In this document: piece by piece, positions 37,069 to 45,450 of the stretch
How the letters are laid out: each line of letters opens with the position of its first letter
Numbering within the stretch: position 1 is the stretch's first letter
DNA from: Saccharopolyspora erythraea NRRL 2338
GTDB lineage: Bacteria; Actinomycetota; Actinomycetes; Mycobacteriales; Pseudonocardiaceae
Direction of reading: 5' to 3'
DNA: 64,000 nucleotides
Assembly: GCF_000062885.1 (NCBI RefSeq)
Contig: NC_009142.1
Span: forward strand, 1,973,584 to 2,037,583
Notes under the pieces: generated by a model
The model's input: the letters and a program-made list of their open reading frames with translations, nothing else
What the model was told of the DNA's origin: nothing
Database searches by the model: none
Program-made: the position numbers and the translations under genes

Positions 37069-38310
37069 GCCACCCCCTGGTCATCGGTGGTGTCGGTGTC
37101 GAGGCCGAGTGCGCGGTCGTAGTCGGCGAGCTCGCGGTGCTCGACGGGTGTGTCGACCGGGCGCAGGCTGGCCCGGCGGGCTTGCTGGCGCAGCCTGGCT
37201 GCGGCGGTGGCGTGGTCGGGGTCGGTGATGCTCTGGTGCGCCGCCCAACACCGCTGATGCCGGGCGACCAGGCCGCCACCTTGGCAGGACACTTCCACGT
37301 GCTCTAGATCGCCGGTGATCTCGACGCGGTGACCGATCGCCGACGGGTGCACCGAGTAGTCGTTGGCGCCCAACCGCACGTAGTGATCACGCGGCAGCCG
37401 GATACTCGCGCGCCATCCGGTCACTGGGGCCACCGGCGGCAAGGCCAGCATGGCTTGCCGTCGTGCTCCCACCGGTCGGCCGGCCGACACCCGAGGATGC
37501 GGTGGTGACGTTGGTTGGCCCGAACCAGCCAGTCGGCCAGCTGGGTGTTGAAATCAGCCGGTGAGGTGAACCGGCGGCCGGGCAGAAACGAGGTCTCCAG
37601 ATAGCCGTTGGCCCGTTCCACCAGCCTTTGGCCTCCGGGTCACCGAGGCGGCATTGGATCACCGCGATCCCGAGCGTCCCGCGAAAAGCGTTCATCGCCT
37701 CGGTCAGCACCGGCCGACCGGCCTTGCGGAACCCGACCGCGGACTCGTTGTCCCACACCAGCGTCTTGGGCACCCGCCCCCACCCCGACAACAGCGCCCA
37801 GTGCCCGGCCAGCAGATCCGGGCCCTGCCGCGACGGGATCAACCTCGCGGCGATCACCCGCGAATAGCCCGACACCATCACCAGCACCGGCGGCCGCCCC
37901 ACCTGCCCGAACCCCAGCGGGATATCGACCGGCGGGAACCACAGGTCGCATTGGGCCAGCTCACCGGGCTGATACACCGTCCGCGACACCGGATCAGGCG
38001 GCAGGAACAACGGGCGCAACTCCCGCACCCGGTCCTTGAGCACCGTCAGGCCCCGCAGCCAGCCGATCCTCTCGGCGATCACCGGCACCGGCATCGTCGG
38101 CCACTCCGCCAACAACGCCCGGATCTGCGGCTCCACCGCATCCACGACCGAGCCCTTCGACGGCCGCTGATACCGCGGCGGCCCCTCCGAAGCCAACGCC
38201 CGCCGCACCGTGTTCCGCCCGACACCCAGCTTCCGGACGATCGCCCGAATCGGCATGCCCTCACACCGATGCAACCGACGGATCTCTGCCCAGTCCTCCA
38301 CGCTGATCAC
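37065..38310 (-). pseudogene. istA: IS21-family transposase IstA with two frameshifts
   Basis: The N-terminal part is intact from the GTG at 38310: HTH (MPIRAIVRKLGVGRNTVRRAL), then the DDE core with CDLWFP and VWDNESAVG. Near 37621-37626 the frame breaks: EAKG is followed by WWNG instead of LVERANGYLE, which continues in another frame and carries the third catalytic acid. A second break near 37458-37461 moves from DRWEHD to RQAMLALPPVAPVTGW. Each looks like loss of one C on the coding strand. The C-terminal domain then runs to the TGA at 37065. The element is probably immobile on its own, unless these are sequence errors. Confidence 0.85.
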
Positions 38311-38352
38311 TCCCTACTTGTCAGGGAGTGGGTCCGATTTCGCCCGCCCACA

Positions 38353-38780
38353 CCGGGTCAGGATTCACCCGTCCGCGACAGCGCAGCGGTATGTCGGGCG
38401 TCGGACTCGCCGTTGGCGTGTCCGGTCCCCAACTCGCGCTGGTGTGTTGTGTGCCCCGCGCGTAGCGGCGTGTTGGTTGTCGGATCGCGCGGGTGTGTCC
38501 GATCCCCAGCTCGTGCTGGGCGGTCGGTCCACGACTCGCGCCGGTGTGTCGGCCAGGCCGTGTGTCGGTGTGGCGGTGTGCCGGGTGTCCGACTCGCGGG
38601 GGTGTGTCGGGCAGGCCGTGTGTCGGCGCAGCGGTGTGCCGGGTGTCCGACTCGCGGGGGTGTGTCGGGTACGTGGCTTGTAGGGAGCTGCCGTGTGTCG
38701 GTACCCGCGCCCGCCGCTGCGCGGTCTTCTGGCCGCCGTCGCAGCCTCCCGCTGTCGCCGTCCCGGCCTAGGCTCTGGCC
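38353..38780. repeat. right arm of the TGTCGG repeat array, with a 58-base tandem duplication
   Basis: The region continues the pattern of the left arm. Two 58-base units at 38543-38600 and 38601-38658 differ at four positions, and a third begins at 38659. Each unit contains GTGTGTCGG twice and GTCCGACTCGCGGG once. The array fades by about 38700, and the AraC gene starts at 38781. No gene is seen. Confidence 0.75.
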
Positions 38781-39503
38781 ATGCTGTACACGCCGTCGGC
38801 TGTCGCTCCCGATCTGGTGCCGGATCTGGTCACCGGCTGGACGGCCGATGTGGGTGGGCAGGCGAGTCTGGTGCCGGACGGTTGCGTCGACGTCCTGTGG
38901 ATCAGCACCGGCGTGGTGCGCGTCTGCGGGCCCGAGACCGCTGCGTGGTCGTTCCGCTTCCCCGCCGGGGTCGAGGCCGTGGGGGTGCGGTTCCGGCCGG
39001 GGCGTGCCGGGAGCGTGCTGGGTTTCGACACCGCCGACGTGCGGGACCGGCGGGTCGGGCTGGACGACGTGCTCGGGTCGCGCGCGCAGCGGCTGCTCTC
39101 CGAGCAGCTCGGCGACGCGGGCGACCAGCGGAAACGGCTCGGCATCCTGCAGGAACACGCCCGCAGGTGGCTGGCCGGGGCCGCGCCGCAGGACCCGGCG
39201 ACCGAGACGGTGCGGCGGATGCTCCTGCACGACACCAGCACCACCGTCGCGACCATGGCGCAGGCGACCGGGCTGAGCGAGCGGCAGCTCAACCGGCGTT
39301 GCACGCGCACCTTCGGGTACGGGCCGTCGATGCTGCGGCGCATCCTGCGGCTCCAGGGCTTCCTGCGGATGGCCCGCCACCCCGGCGCTCCCGCCGGGTT
39401 GGCCGAACTCGCGGCCGCCGCCGGTTACACCGACCAGTCGCACCTCTCACGCGACTGCCGCCAGATCGGTGGGGCGAGCCCTCGCGAGCTCATCAGCGGT
39501 TGA
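38781..39503 (+). CDS. AraC-family transcriptional regulator
   Basis: A 240-residue regulator. The N-terminal part (LVPDGCVDVLWISTG, VGVRFRPGRAGSVLGF) matches the DUF6597-type sensor domain seen in many actinobacterial AraC proteins. The C-terminal double HTH has TVATMAQATGLSERQLNRRC and LAELAAAAGYTDQSHLSRDC. The ATG at 38781 is the first start after the repeats. The target may be the DinB-like gene 70 bases downstream, by proximity only. Confidence 0.88.
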   Translation: MLYTPSAVAPDLVPDLVTGWTADVGGQASLVPDGCVDVLWISTGVVRVCGPETAAWSFRFPAGVEAVGVRFRPGRAGSVLGFDTADVRDRRVGLDDVLGSRAQRLLSEQLGDAGDQRKRLGILQEHARRWLAGAAPQDPATETVRRMLLHDTSTTVATMAQATGLSERQLNRRCTRTFGYGPSMLRRILRLQGFLRMARHPGAPAGLAELAAAAGYTDQSHLSRDCRQIGGASPRELISG

Positions 39504-39573
39504 GGGGGAGCGGAGGACCGCGGTGTCCGATCCGTACACGACAACCTGACCTCGGCGGAGCATGCTCTGGTGC

Positions 39574-40122
39574 ATGAGTGACATCTCCGAGCGCTACCGG
39601 GCGCTGGCCGCCGAGTTCACCCGCCGCGTCGCGGCCGTTCCCGCCGGAAGCTGGGAAAACCCCTCGCCATGCGAGGGCTGGACGGCACGGGACGTGCTGC
39701 GCCACGTCGTCGAGGTGCACCGCGACATGCCGTCGTGGGCGGGGCTGTCGGTCACCCTGCACCGCCACGTCGACGACGACCCGGTCGGTGCGTGGAGCGA
39801 GGCCCGCGACGCCATCCAGGAACTGCTGGAAGATCCCGACCGCGCGGGCAAGCGGTACGACGGGATTTTCGGGCCGACCACAGCGGAGGCGACCGTCGAC
39901 CGCTTCCTCGGCTTCGACCTCCTGGTGCACGGCTGGGACATCGCGCGCGCCACCGGGCAGGACGAGTCGCTGCCCGAGCACGAGGTCACCAGGGTCTACG
40001 CCGACGCCCGCGCCCTCGGTGACAACCTCCGCAGGAGCGGAGTCTGCGGCCCCGAGGTCGTCGTCGGTGAGGACGCGTCGGAACAGGAGAAGTTGCTGGC
40101 GTTCCTCGGCCGCCGACCGTAA
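39574..40122 (+). CDS. TIGR03086-type DinB-like protein
   Basis: A 182-residue four-helix-bundle protein. Typical features are SWENPSPCEGWTARDVLRHV near residues 28-46, with the metal-binding His, and LLVHGWDIARATGQDE near 115, with a second His. This is the mycothiol-dependent maleylpyruvate isomerase/DinB fold. The mycothiol ligand and reaction are not proven for this subgroup. ATG at 39574 (MSDISERYR). Confidence 0.85.
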   Translation: MSDISERYRALAAEFTRRVAAVPAGSWENPSPCEGWTARDVLRHVVEVHRDMPSWAGLSVTLHRHVDDDPVGAWSEARDAIQELLEDPDRAGKRYDGIFGPTTAEATVDRFLGFDLLVHGWDIARATGQDESLPEHEVTRVYADARALGDNLRRSGVCGPEVVVGEDASEQEKLLAFLGRRP

Positions 40123-40138
40123 GTCCGGGACGACTAGA

Positions 40139-40190
40139 GCCGGATTTCCGCGTCCCAGCGCCGGATTTCCGGGCGCCCCACCGCCGGATT
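40139..40190. repeat. three direct GCCGGATTTCC-type repeats
   Basis: GCCGGATTTCCG recurs at about 40139 and 40160, and GCCGGATTCCG at 40183, at 21-23-base spacing. It overlaps the terminator hairpin at 40175-40203. The purpose is not clear. Confidence 0.45.
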
Positions 40191-40203
40191 CCGGTGGTGG
40201 GGC
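40175..40203. terminator. hairpin terminator between convergent genes
   Basis: A 13-bp stem GCCCCACCGCCGG / CCGGTGGTGGGGC (one G-U) with loop ATT, after the DinB-like gene. From 40204 to 40497 I see no gene. Confidence 0.65.
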
Positions 40204-40497
40204 GGGATTGTGCCGACGCGCGCAGCCTTGTGCCTGCACTGGCGCTGCGCGCTTAGCGCTCGCGTCGGCCGCGCGGCTCTCGCAGCGGTCCGGCAGCGAT
40301 CGCGACTCGCCCATAACACGGGCTGGCCCCAAGACATTGAGCCCGGACACGAACACGGGGCATCGCCACAAAGCCGCACCGGACCCAGAACACCGGGCGA
40401 GCCCAAAACTGGGCCAGTCCCCACTCTCCGGCCGGACCATAACGCCCCGGCCGGAGCCACGACTCCCGGCTGCAGCGCCAGCGCCCGCGCCGCGGGC

Positions 40498-41757
40498 CTA
40501 CTCCGTCGCGGCCGGTTCGGCGTGCAGTGCGGTGCTGAGGGCGTTCGCGGTCAGCGCGATCTGCCACTCGCGGGCGCCCTTCTCGCGCAGCAGTCGCGCG
40601 ACGGCTTCCTCGCCGATGTCCTCCGGCGGCGCCCAGCAGGTGCGGCGGACGAGATCGGGCAGCAGCAGGTTCTCCGCGGGCAACTGGTGCTTCTCGGCGA
40701 GCTCGGAGAGCTTCGCGCGGGCCGCGGTAAGCCGGGCCGCGGCGGCCGGATCGCGGTCGGCCCACCGGTTGGGCGGTGGCGGACCGTCGTTGGGCGGCGA
40801 GGCCACCGGAAGCTCGTCGGCCGACAGCCGACGCGCGTTGCGCAGGGCGTGCAGCCACATCGAGGCGCGGCGCCGTTGCTGCCTGCCGCCGAAGACCGGC
40901 AGCGCGGTCAGCTCCGCCTCCGTCTTCGGATTCGCCTGCGCGGCCTGCACTATCGAGCTGTCGGGCAGGATGCGCCCCGGCGCGATGTCGCGTTCGCGGG
41001 CGACCGCGTCACGCGCCTCCCACAGCGCGCGGACCGCCGCGAGCTGGCGGGGGCTGCGCACCCGGTGGATGCCGGACGTGCGGCGCCACGGTTCGGCGCG
41101 CGGCGGCGCGGGCGGGGCGGCGCGTACGGCTTCGAACTCCTCCCACGCCCACTCGAGCTTGTCCTGGCGCTCCAGCTCGGCGTGCATCGCCTCGCGCAGG
41201 GCGACCAGCAACTCGACGTCGAGCGCGGCGTAGGCGAGCCAGTCCGCGGGCAGCGGACGGCGCGACCAGTCGGCCGCGCTGTGGCCCTTCTCGAGCCGGT
41301 AGCCGAGCATGCGCTCGACGAGTGCGCCGAGCGAGACCCGGTCGAACCCGGCGAGACGGCCGGCCAGTTCGGTGTCGAACAGCCGCGCGGGCCGCAGATC
41401 CAGCTCGGCCAGGCACGGCAGGTCCTGCGACGCCGCGTGCAGCACCCACTCGGTGTCGTCCAACGCGGTGGCCAGGGGTTCCAGCGAGCCCGCCAGCGCG
41501 ATCGGATCGACCAGCACCGTGCCCGCGCCCTCCCGGCGCAGTTGCACCAGGTAGGCGCGCTGCGAGTAGCGGTAACCCGAGGCTCGCTCGGTGTCGACCG
41601 CCACCGGGCCGGTTCCCGCGGCGAGCGCGGTAGCGGCGGCTTGCAGCGCGACGGGGGAGTCGACCACCGGCGGTACGCCGTCGGCCGGCTCGGTCAGCAG
41701 CACCGGTTCCGGGCGGCCGGGTCCGGTGGACTCGGGAGTTGCAGCTTCCACGGCCAT
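40498..41757 (-). CDS. rnd: ribonuclease D
   Basis: A 419-residue 3'-5' exoribonuclease of the DEDD family (Rv2681 counterpart). Exo motif I is VAVDTERASGYRY near residue 53, II is VLHAASQDLPCL near 105 and III is YAALDVELLVAL near 180. An HRDC domain follows (RDAVARERDIAPGRILPDSSI) and a second HRDC-like region is near the C-terminus. It trims structured RNAs such as tRNA 3' ends. It is close to DUF3000 and hemE as in mycobacteria. Confidence 0.94.
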   Translation of the reverse strand: MAVEAATPESTGPGRPEPVLLTEPADGVPPVVDSPVALQAAATALAAGTGPVAVDTERASGYRYSQRAYLVQLRREGAGTVLVDPIALAGSLEPLATALDDTEWVLHAASQDLPCLAELDLRPARLFDTELAGRLAGFDRVSLGALVERMLGYRLEKGHSAADWSRRPLPADWLAYAALDVELLVALREAMHAELERQDKLEWAWEEFEAVRAAPPAPPRAEPWRRTSGIHRVRSPRQLAAVRALWEARDAVARERDIAPGRILPDSSIVQAAQANPKTEAELTALPVFGGRQQRRRASMWLHALRNARRLSADELPVASPPNDGPPPPNRWADRDPAAAARLTAARAKLSELAEKHQLPAENLLLPDLVRRTCWAPPEDIGEEAVARLLREKGAREWQIALTANALSTALHAEPAATE

Positions 41758-41871
41758 CAGACCTTACGTGTTCCGGTCCTTGGTGTGGGCTGGACTGCCC
41801 GAGGTCGCCGGTCCGGCCGCACCGGGGTCGGCGGTGCGGGCGCCGAGGGGGCGCCCGCACCAGTGGATCTC

Positions 41872-42597
41872 TCAGCCCGTCATCTGATCACCCCGGCGCG
41901 CATGGCCAGGGCGACCATCTGAGCCCGGTCGGCCGGTGCCCAGCTTGCGGCCGATCCGCGACAGGTGGCTCTTCACCGTGAGCGCGGACAGGTTGAGCGC
42001 CTCGCCGATCTCCTTGTTGGATCGGCCGTCGGCCACGAGTTGGAGCACCTCCACTTCACGCCCGGAAAGCTCCCGGGGCGTGTTGTCGGTTCCCGGAACC
42101 CTCGTGCCCGCGGCGAGAACCGGGGCCACGCTGGGATCGGCATACACGCCGCCGTCGAGAACGCGGCGCACCCCGTCGGTGACCACCATCGGCGAGGCCG
42201 ACTTCAGCAGGTACGCCTGCGCACCTGCCTGGAAGGCGGCCCGGACCGCGTAGGGGTCATCGGACGAAGCGAGCACCACGATCCGCGGCCAGCCCTGGGT
42301 ACGGAGTTCCGTCACCAGGTCGATGCCGGTCCCGTCGGGGAGTCCGAGATCGAGGATGGCGAGGTCGCACGGACCGGTCGCCAGGGCCCGAGCCCTGGCC
42401 TCGGCCATCGATGCGGCCTCGTGCACCGTGCCGGCGCCCATCTGCAGCAACCGGGCGGCGATTGCCTCCCGGAGCAGCGGATGGTCATCCACCACGAGCA
42501 CCGTGAACAGCTCTTCCCGCGGGTGCGGGACCATGTTGGCCGGCAAAGCGCCGGCAGGCGTGGTTCGAGCGGCCTGACCTAAGCCGACGGCAGCCAC
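41872..42597 (-). CDS. NarL/FixJ-type response regulator with a frameshifted C-terminus
   Basis: A 241-residue regulator. The receiver domain has VDDHPLLREA, phosphoacceptor Asp in LAILDLGLPDGTG and LLKSAS. The LuxR HTH has LSGREVEVLQLVADGRSNKEIGEALNLSALTVKSHLSRIGRKL. After KLGTG the current frame reads GRPGSDGRPGHARRGDQMTG. One base away, the other frame gives DRAQMVALAMRAGVIR and a stop at 41880, which is the expected last helix. An extra G (plus strand) in GGTCGGCCGG near 41928-41935 explains it. The GTG at 42595-42597 follows a GGGAGG. No sensor kinase is adjacent. Confidence 0.85.
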   Translation of the reverse strand: MAAVGLGQAARTTPAGALPANMVPHPREELFTVLVVDDHPLLREAIAARLLQMGAGTVHEAASMAEARARALATGPCDLAILDLGLPDGTGIDLVTELRTQGWPRIVVLASSDDPYAVRAAFQAGAQAYLLKSASPMVVTDGVRRVLDGGVYADPSVAPVLAAGTRVPGTDNTPRELSGREVEVLQLVADGRSNKEIGEALNLSALTVKSHLSRIGRKLGTGRPGSDGRPGHARRGDQMTG

Positions 42598-43577
42598 GTC
42601 ACTACCTCCCTGGAGTCGGTCGTGCCCCCCGACCGGCACCGGGACTCTCGACCAATCAGCCGCGCCACTGATCGACCGAAAGTGGTGTCGTCGGGGGCAG
42701 CGTAACCGCCCAAGCGGGTCAGCGGGACGATCAATCGGGTATGTATCCCGATCGAGTTGTTACTCGGACATGATTGCATCGCTCAATCGGGTGACAGTAG
42801 GCGATCTGGCTAACGTCGGTACGTGGCGGAACGACACACCTAGATTGCGGATCGTGAAAAGTTTGCGCATTCAATCGTTTCGATCGGGCCGACGGGAGGT
42901 CTCGGGGGCGGTCGGCCCGCCTCGGCGTGTCGCGGCGCGGCGTCGCGGTCAGGCGTGAGCAATGCAGAAATGTAACGGAACGCGCTTGGGTGGTCACGCT
43001 TCGTGCGACTGGCGTTCGAGTGACGAGCGGTGAACGGTCGGCGGGGAGTGATCAATGACGGCTCTCCCGCGGCGAACGGTCGCCGCTTCGGGTGAGAACG
43101 GCGGGTGACCGGTTGGCGACTCTCCGACGGCGATCGGTCGGCGTTCGGGTGGCAGCGCCGAGCGGCCTGCCTCCTGCGGCGAGTGGCAGTGCGAGGACGG
43201 CTGTGGCGTGGCATTCGGGTGCCGGACGGTCACGCAGCGGAACGGGCGGTCCCGGCCCGGTCGGGGCAATCCGGTGCGCACGGCGGCTTCCGGCGGCCAC
43301 GGGCGATCCGAGGGGCCGATCGGAGCCCAGCACTGAGGCATACGCGGCGGCGTCTCGCGCGACTCACCGGAACCGCTCCGCACACCGTCGGAACGCGCGT
43401 CGGAGCCGAGGGGCCACGGCGAGCGCAGCGAGCGTCACGCAGCCGGCAAAACCATGACGAGGTAGCTGCACGCGGTCGACATCCAGCACGAGACCCCAGC
43501 CGTCATCAGGCTCAGGGCCGGAAGCTGGGCCGACGCCCGGAATTGCGCGCCCGCGCCCCGTGAGCGCCGAGGCGCGG
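42598..43577. other. 980-base region upstream of the response regulator
   Basis: No frame has convincing coding bias. It contains possible operators at 42731-42792 and a degenerate tandem repeat, with CTCTCC-N2-CGGCGA-N-CGGTCG-N-CG at 43062 and 43120 (period 58 bases) and weaker copies around it. The rest up to 43577 shows no gene. Confidence 0.45.
42731..42792 (-). promoter_or_regulatory. repeated TCAATCGGGT sites upstream of the response regulator
   Basis: TCAATCGGGT occurs exactly at 42731-42740 and 42783-42792, 52 bp or about five helical turns apart. The first also forms an inverted repeat, ATCGGG-N7-CCCGAT, at 42734-42752. They lie 134-195 bases before the regulator's start and may be its own or another factor's binding sites. 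Confidence 0.5.
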
Positions 43578-44156
43578 TCAGCAGGGGCGGCCGTTGTCCG
43601 CCGTGCGGGGCCCGAGCATCGAGACGCCTTCCGGCGGGAGCCCGGCCGCGGTCGCCATCAGCTGGTGGAACGCCGCCCCGTGCGGTCCGAGGTCGGCGTC
43701 GGTCGCGGTCCACGACCCGCGCAGCTCCAGGTCGTGGCTGCGCGTGGGTCCCGCGATGTCGCCGAAGCGGGCCGACGACGTCAGCGTCACCGTGCCGCCC
43801 AGCGCCGTCCACGACGCCCCGGAGTCCTCCAGCGCGTCGGTGAGCCAGGACCAGCCGACGGCGGGCAGCAGCGGGTCGGTCGCCAGTTCGGGATCGAGCT
43901 CCACCCGCAGGTAGATGACCAGCCGAAGCACGCCCTTCCACGCCTCCTGGCCGTCCGGGTCGTGCAGCAGGACGAACCGCGCGGTTGCCAGCTCGCCCGC
44001 CGGTCCGTTGGCCTCCGCCGCGACCGCGTAGGCCCACGGCGCGAGCCGCCGCGGCGGCCCGACCTCGCTGACCTCGATCTCCTGGCGCGGGCGGGACGAC
44101 TTCAACGCGGCAACCGCCTGCCGGAACAACTCGGGCGCCACCGGCATCTCCGTCAC
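43578..44156 (-). CDS. DUF3000 protein
   Basis: A 192-residue protein, the Rv2680 counterpart. Conserved stretches include [12 protein letters not shown] near residue 38, [16 protein letters not shown] near 60, [14 protein letters not shown] and [10 protein letters not shown] near 100, ending in [13 protein letters not shown]. The function is unknown, but it is always close to ribonuclease D and hemE in actinobacteria. GTG start at 44154-44156 ([11 protein letters not shown]). It is divergent from hemE. Confidence 0.88.
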   Translation of the reverse strand: MTEMPVAPELFRQAVAALKSSRPRQEIEVSEVGPPRRLAPWAYAVAAEANGPAGELATARFVLLHDPDGQEAWKGVLRLVIYLRVELDPELATDPLLPAVGWSWLTDALEDSGASWTALGGTVTLTSSARFGDIAGPTRSHDLELRGSWTATDADLGPHGAAFHQLMATAAGLPPEGVSMLGPRTADNGRPC

Positions 44157-44358
44157 ACCGATGCACTGTAGGCGCCCGTGCGGCGACGGCGCGGCAAGCC
44201 ACGCCGAGCCGCGCCGAGAAAGATCAAGACGGCCCCGGCGGTGCCGCCGGAGCCGTCGTGCGGGCGTGCGAAGATGGCCTTCGCAAGCCGGTTTCCCGCG
44301 AGTTCGGCAAGCCATGACCGCCCGGGGACCGACCACACGACCCACGGGCAGCACTTCG

Positions 44359-45450
44359 ATGACGAATTCCGCACCGGTCACGCCCCGCCGCGACCTCGCC
44401 GACGCACCCCTGCTGGCCGCTGCTCGCGGCGAGACGCCCCGGCACACGCCGGTCTGGTTCATGCGGCAGGCGGGCCGCTCGCTGCCGGAGTACCGCAAGG
44501 TGCGCGAAGGCATCCCGATGCTGCAGTCGTGCCTGACGCCCGACCTGGTGTGCGAGATCACCGCGCAGCCGGTGCGCCGCCACGGCGTGGACGCCGCGAT
44601 CCTGTTCAGCGACATCGTGCTCCCGCTGCACGCCGCCGGTGTGGGGCTGGACATCGTGGCGGGCACCGGACCGGTGGTGGCCGAGCCGGTGCGCACCGCC
44701 GCCGACGTCGCGGCGCTGCCGTCGCTGGCGCCCGAGCAGGTCTCCAAGGTCGGTGACGCGGTCGGCCTGCTGCTCGACGAGCTGGGCAGCACGCCGCTGA
44801 TCGGCTTCGCCGGTGCGCCTTTCACGCTGGCCTCCTACCTCGTCGAGGGCGGCCCGAGCCGCAACCACGAGCGCACCAAGGCGCTGATGCACTCCGAGCC
44901 CGCGACCTGGCACGCGCTGCTGGAGAAGCTGGCCGACACGACGCTGACTTTCCTGCGGACCCAGCTCGCCGCTGGCGTGGACGCGATCCAGCTCTTCGAC
45001 TCCTGGGCCGGTGCGCTGTCGCTGCGCGACTACCGCGAGTTCGTGCTGCCGCACAGCCGCCGCATCTTCGAGGGCGTCGCCGAGACGCCGGGCGCCGCCG
45101 GCGTGCCCAAGATCCACTTCGGGGTGGGCACCGGCGAGCTGCTGGGCGCGATGCGCTCGGCGGGCGCCGACGTCGTGGGCGTCGACTGGCGGGTCCCGCT
45201 CGACACCGCGGCGCAGCGGCTGCGCGAGGCCGGACCGGACCAGGGGGCGCCGGTCGTGCAGGGCAACCTCGACCCCGCGGTGCTGTTCGCGGGCTGGGAG
45301 GCCGTCGAGCGGGAGGTGCGCCGCATCCTCGCCGAGGGGCGGGCCGCGGGCGGGCACATCTTCAACCTCGGTCACGGCGTGCTGCCGAGCACCGATCCCG
45401 GTGTGCTGACCAGGGTCGTCGAACTCGTGCACGCCGAGAGCGCGCGGTGA
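44359..45450 (+). CDS. hemE: uroporphyrinogen III decarboxylase
   Basis: A 363-residue enzyme that removes four carboxyl groups from uroporphyrinogen III to give coproporphyrinogen III. Signatures: [16 protein letters not shown] near residue 30 and [11 protein letters not shown] near 82 (catalytic Asp), [17 protein letters not shown] near 150, and [10 protein letters not shown] and HIFNLGHGV near the C-terminus. The chosen start is the ATG at 44359 ([11 protein letters not shown]); an in-frame ATG at 44314 is less like the family. The next gene overlaps by four bases (GTGA). Confidence 0.94.
   Translation: MTNSAPVTPRRDLADAPLLAAARGETPRHTPVWFMRQAGRSLPEYRKVREGIPMLQSCLTPDLVCEITAQPVRRHGVDAAILFSDIVLPLHAAGVGLDIVAGTGPVVAEPVRTAADVAALPSLAPEQVSKVGDAVGLLLDELGSTPLIGFAGAPFTLASYLVEGGPSRNHERTKALMHSEPATWHALLEKLADTTLTFLRTQLAAGVDAIQLFDSWAGALSLRDYREFVLPHSRRIFEGVAETPGAAGVPKIHFGVGTGELLGAMRSAGADVVGVDWRVPLDTAAQRLREAGPDQGAPVVQGNLDPAVLFAGWEAVEREVRRILAEGRAAGGHIFNLGHGVLPSTDPGVLTRVVELVHAESAR

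Larger units (their letters stand above)
36214..38352 (-). mobile_element. IS21-family insertion sequence
   Basis: About 2.1 kb with istB and istA in the usual order on the minus strand. The ends were set by eye: the left end starts TGTGGACCCG with a second TGGACCCAC at 36241-36249; the right end finishes in CCCGCCCACA, and GTGGGTCCGA lies inside it. Thus both ends share a GGACCCAC core in opposite orientation. I could not find a convincing target duplication. It sits inside the TGTCGG repeat array and splits it. Confidence 0.8.

Noticed and set aside
40210-41922. Large plus-strand open frame over ribonuclease D (570 codons)
   Set aside because: Antisense shadow of a gene with clear exonuclease motifs.
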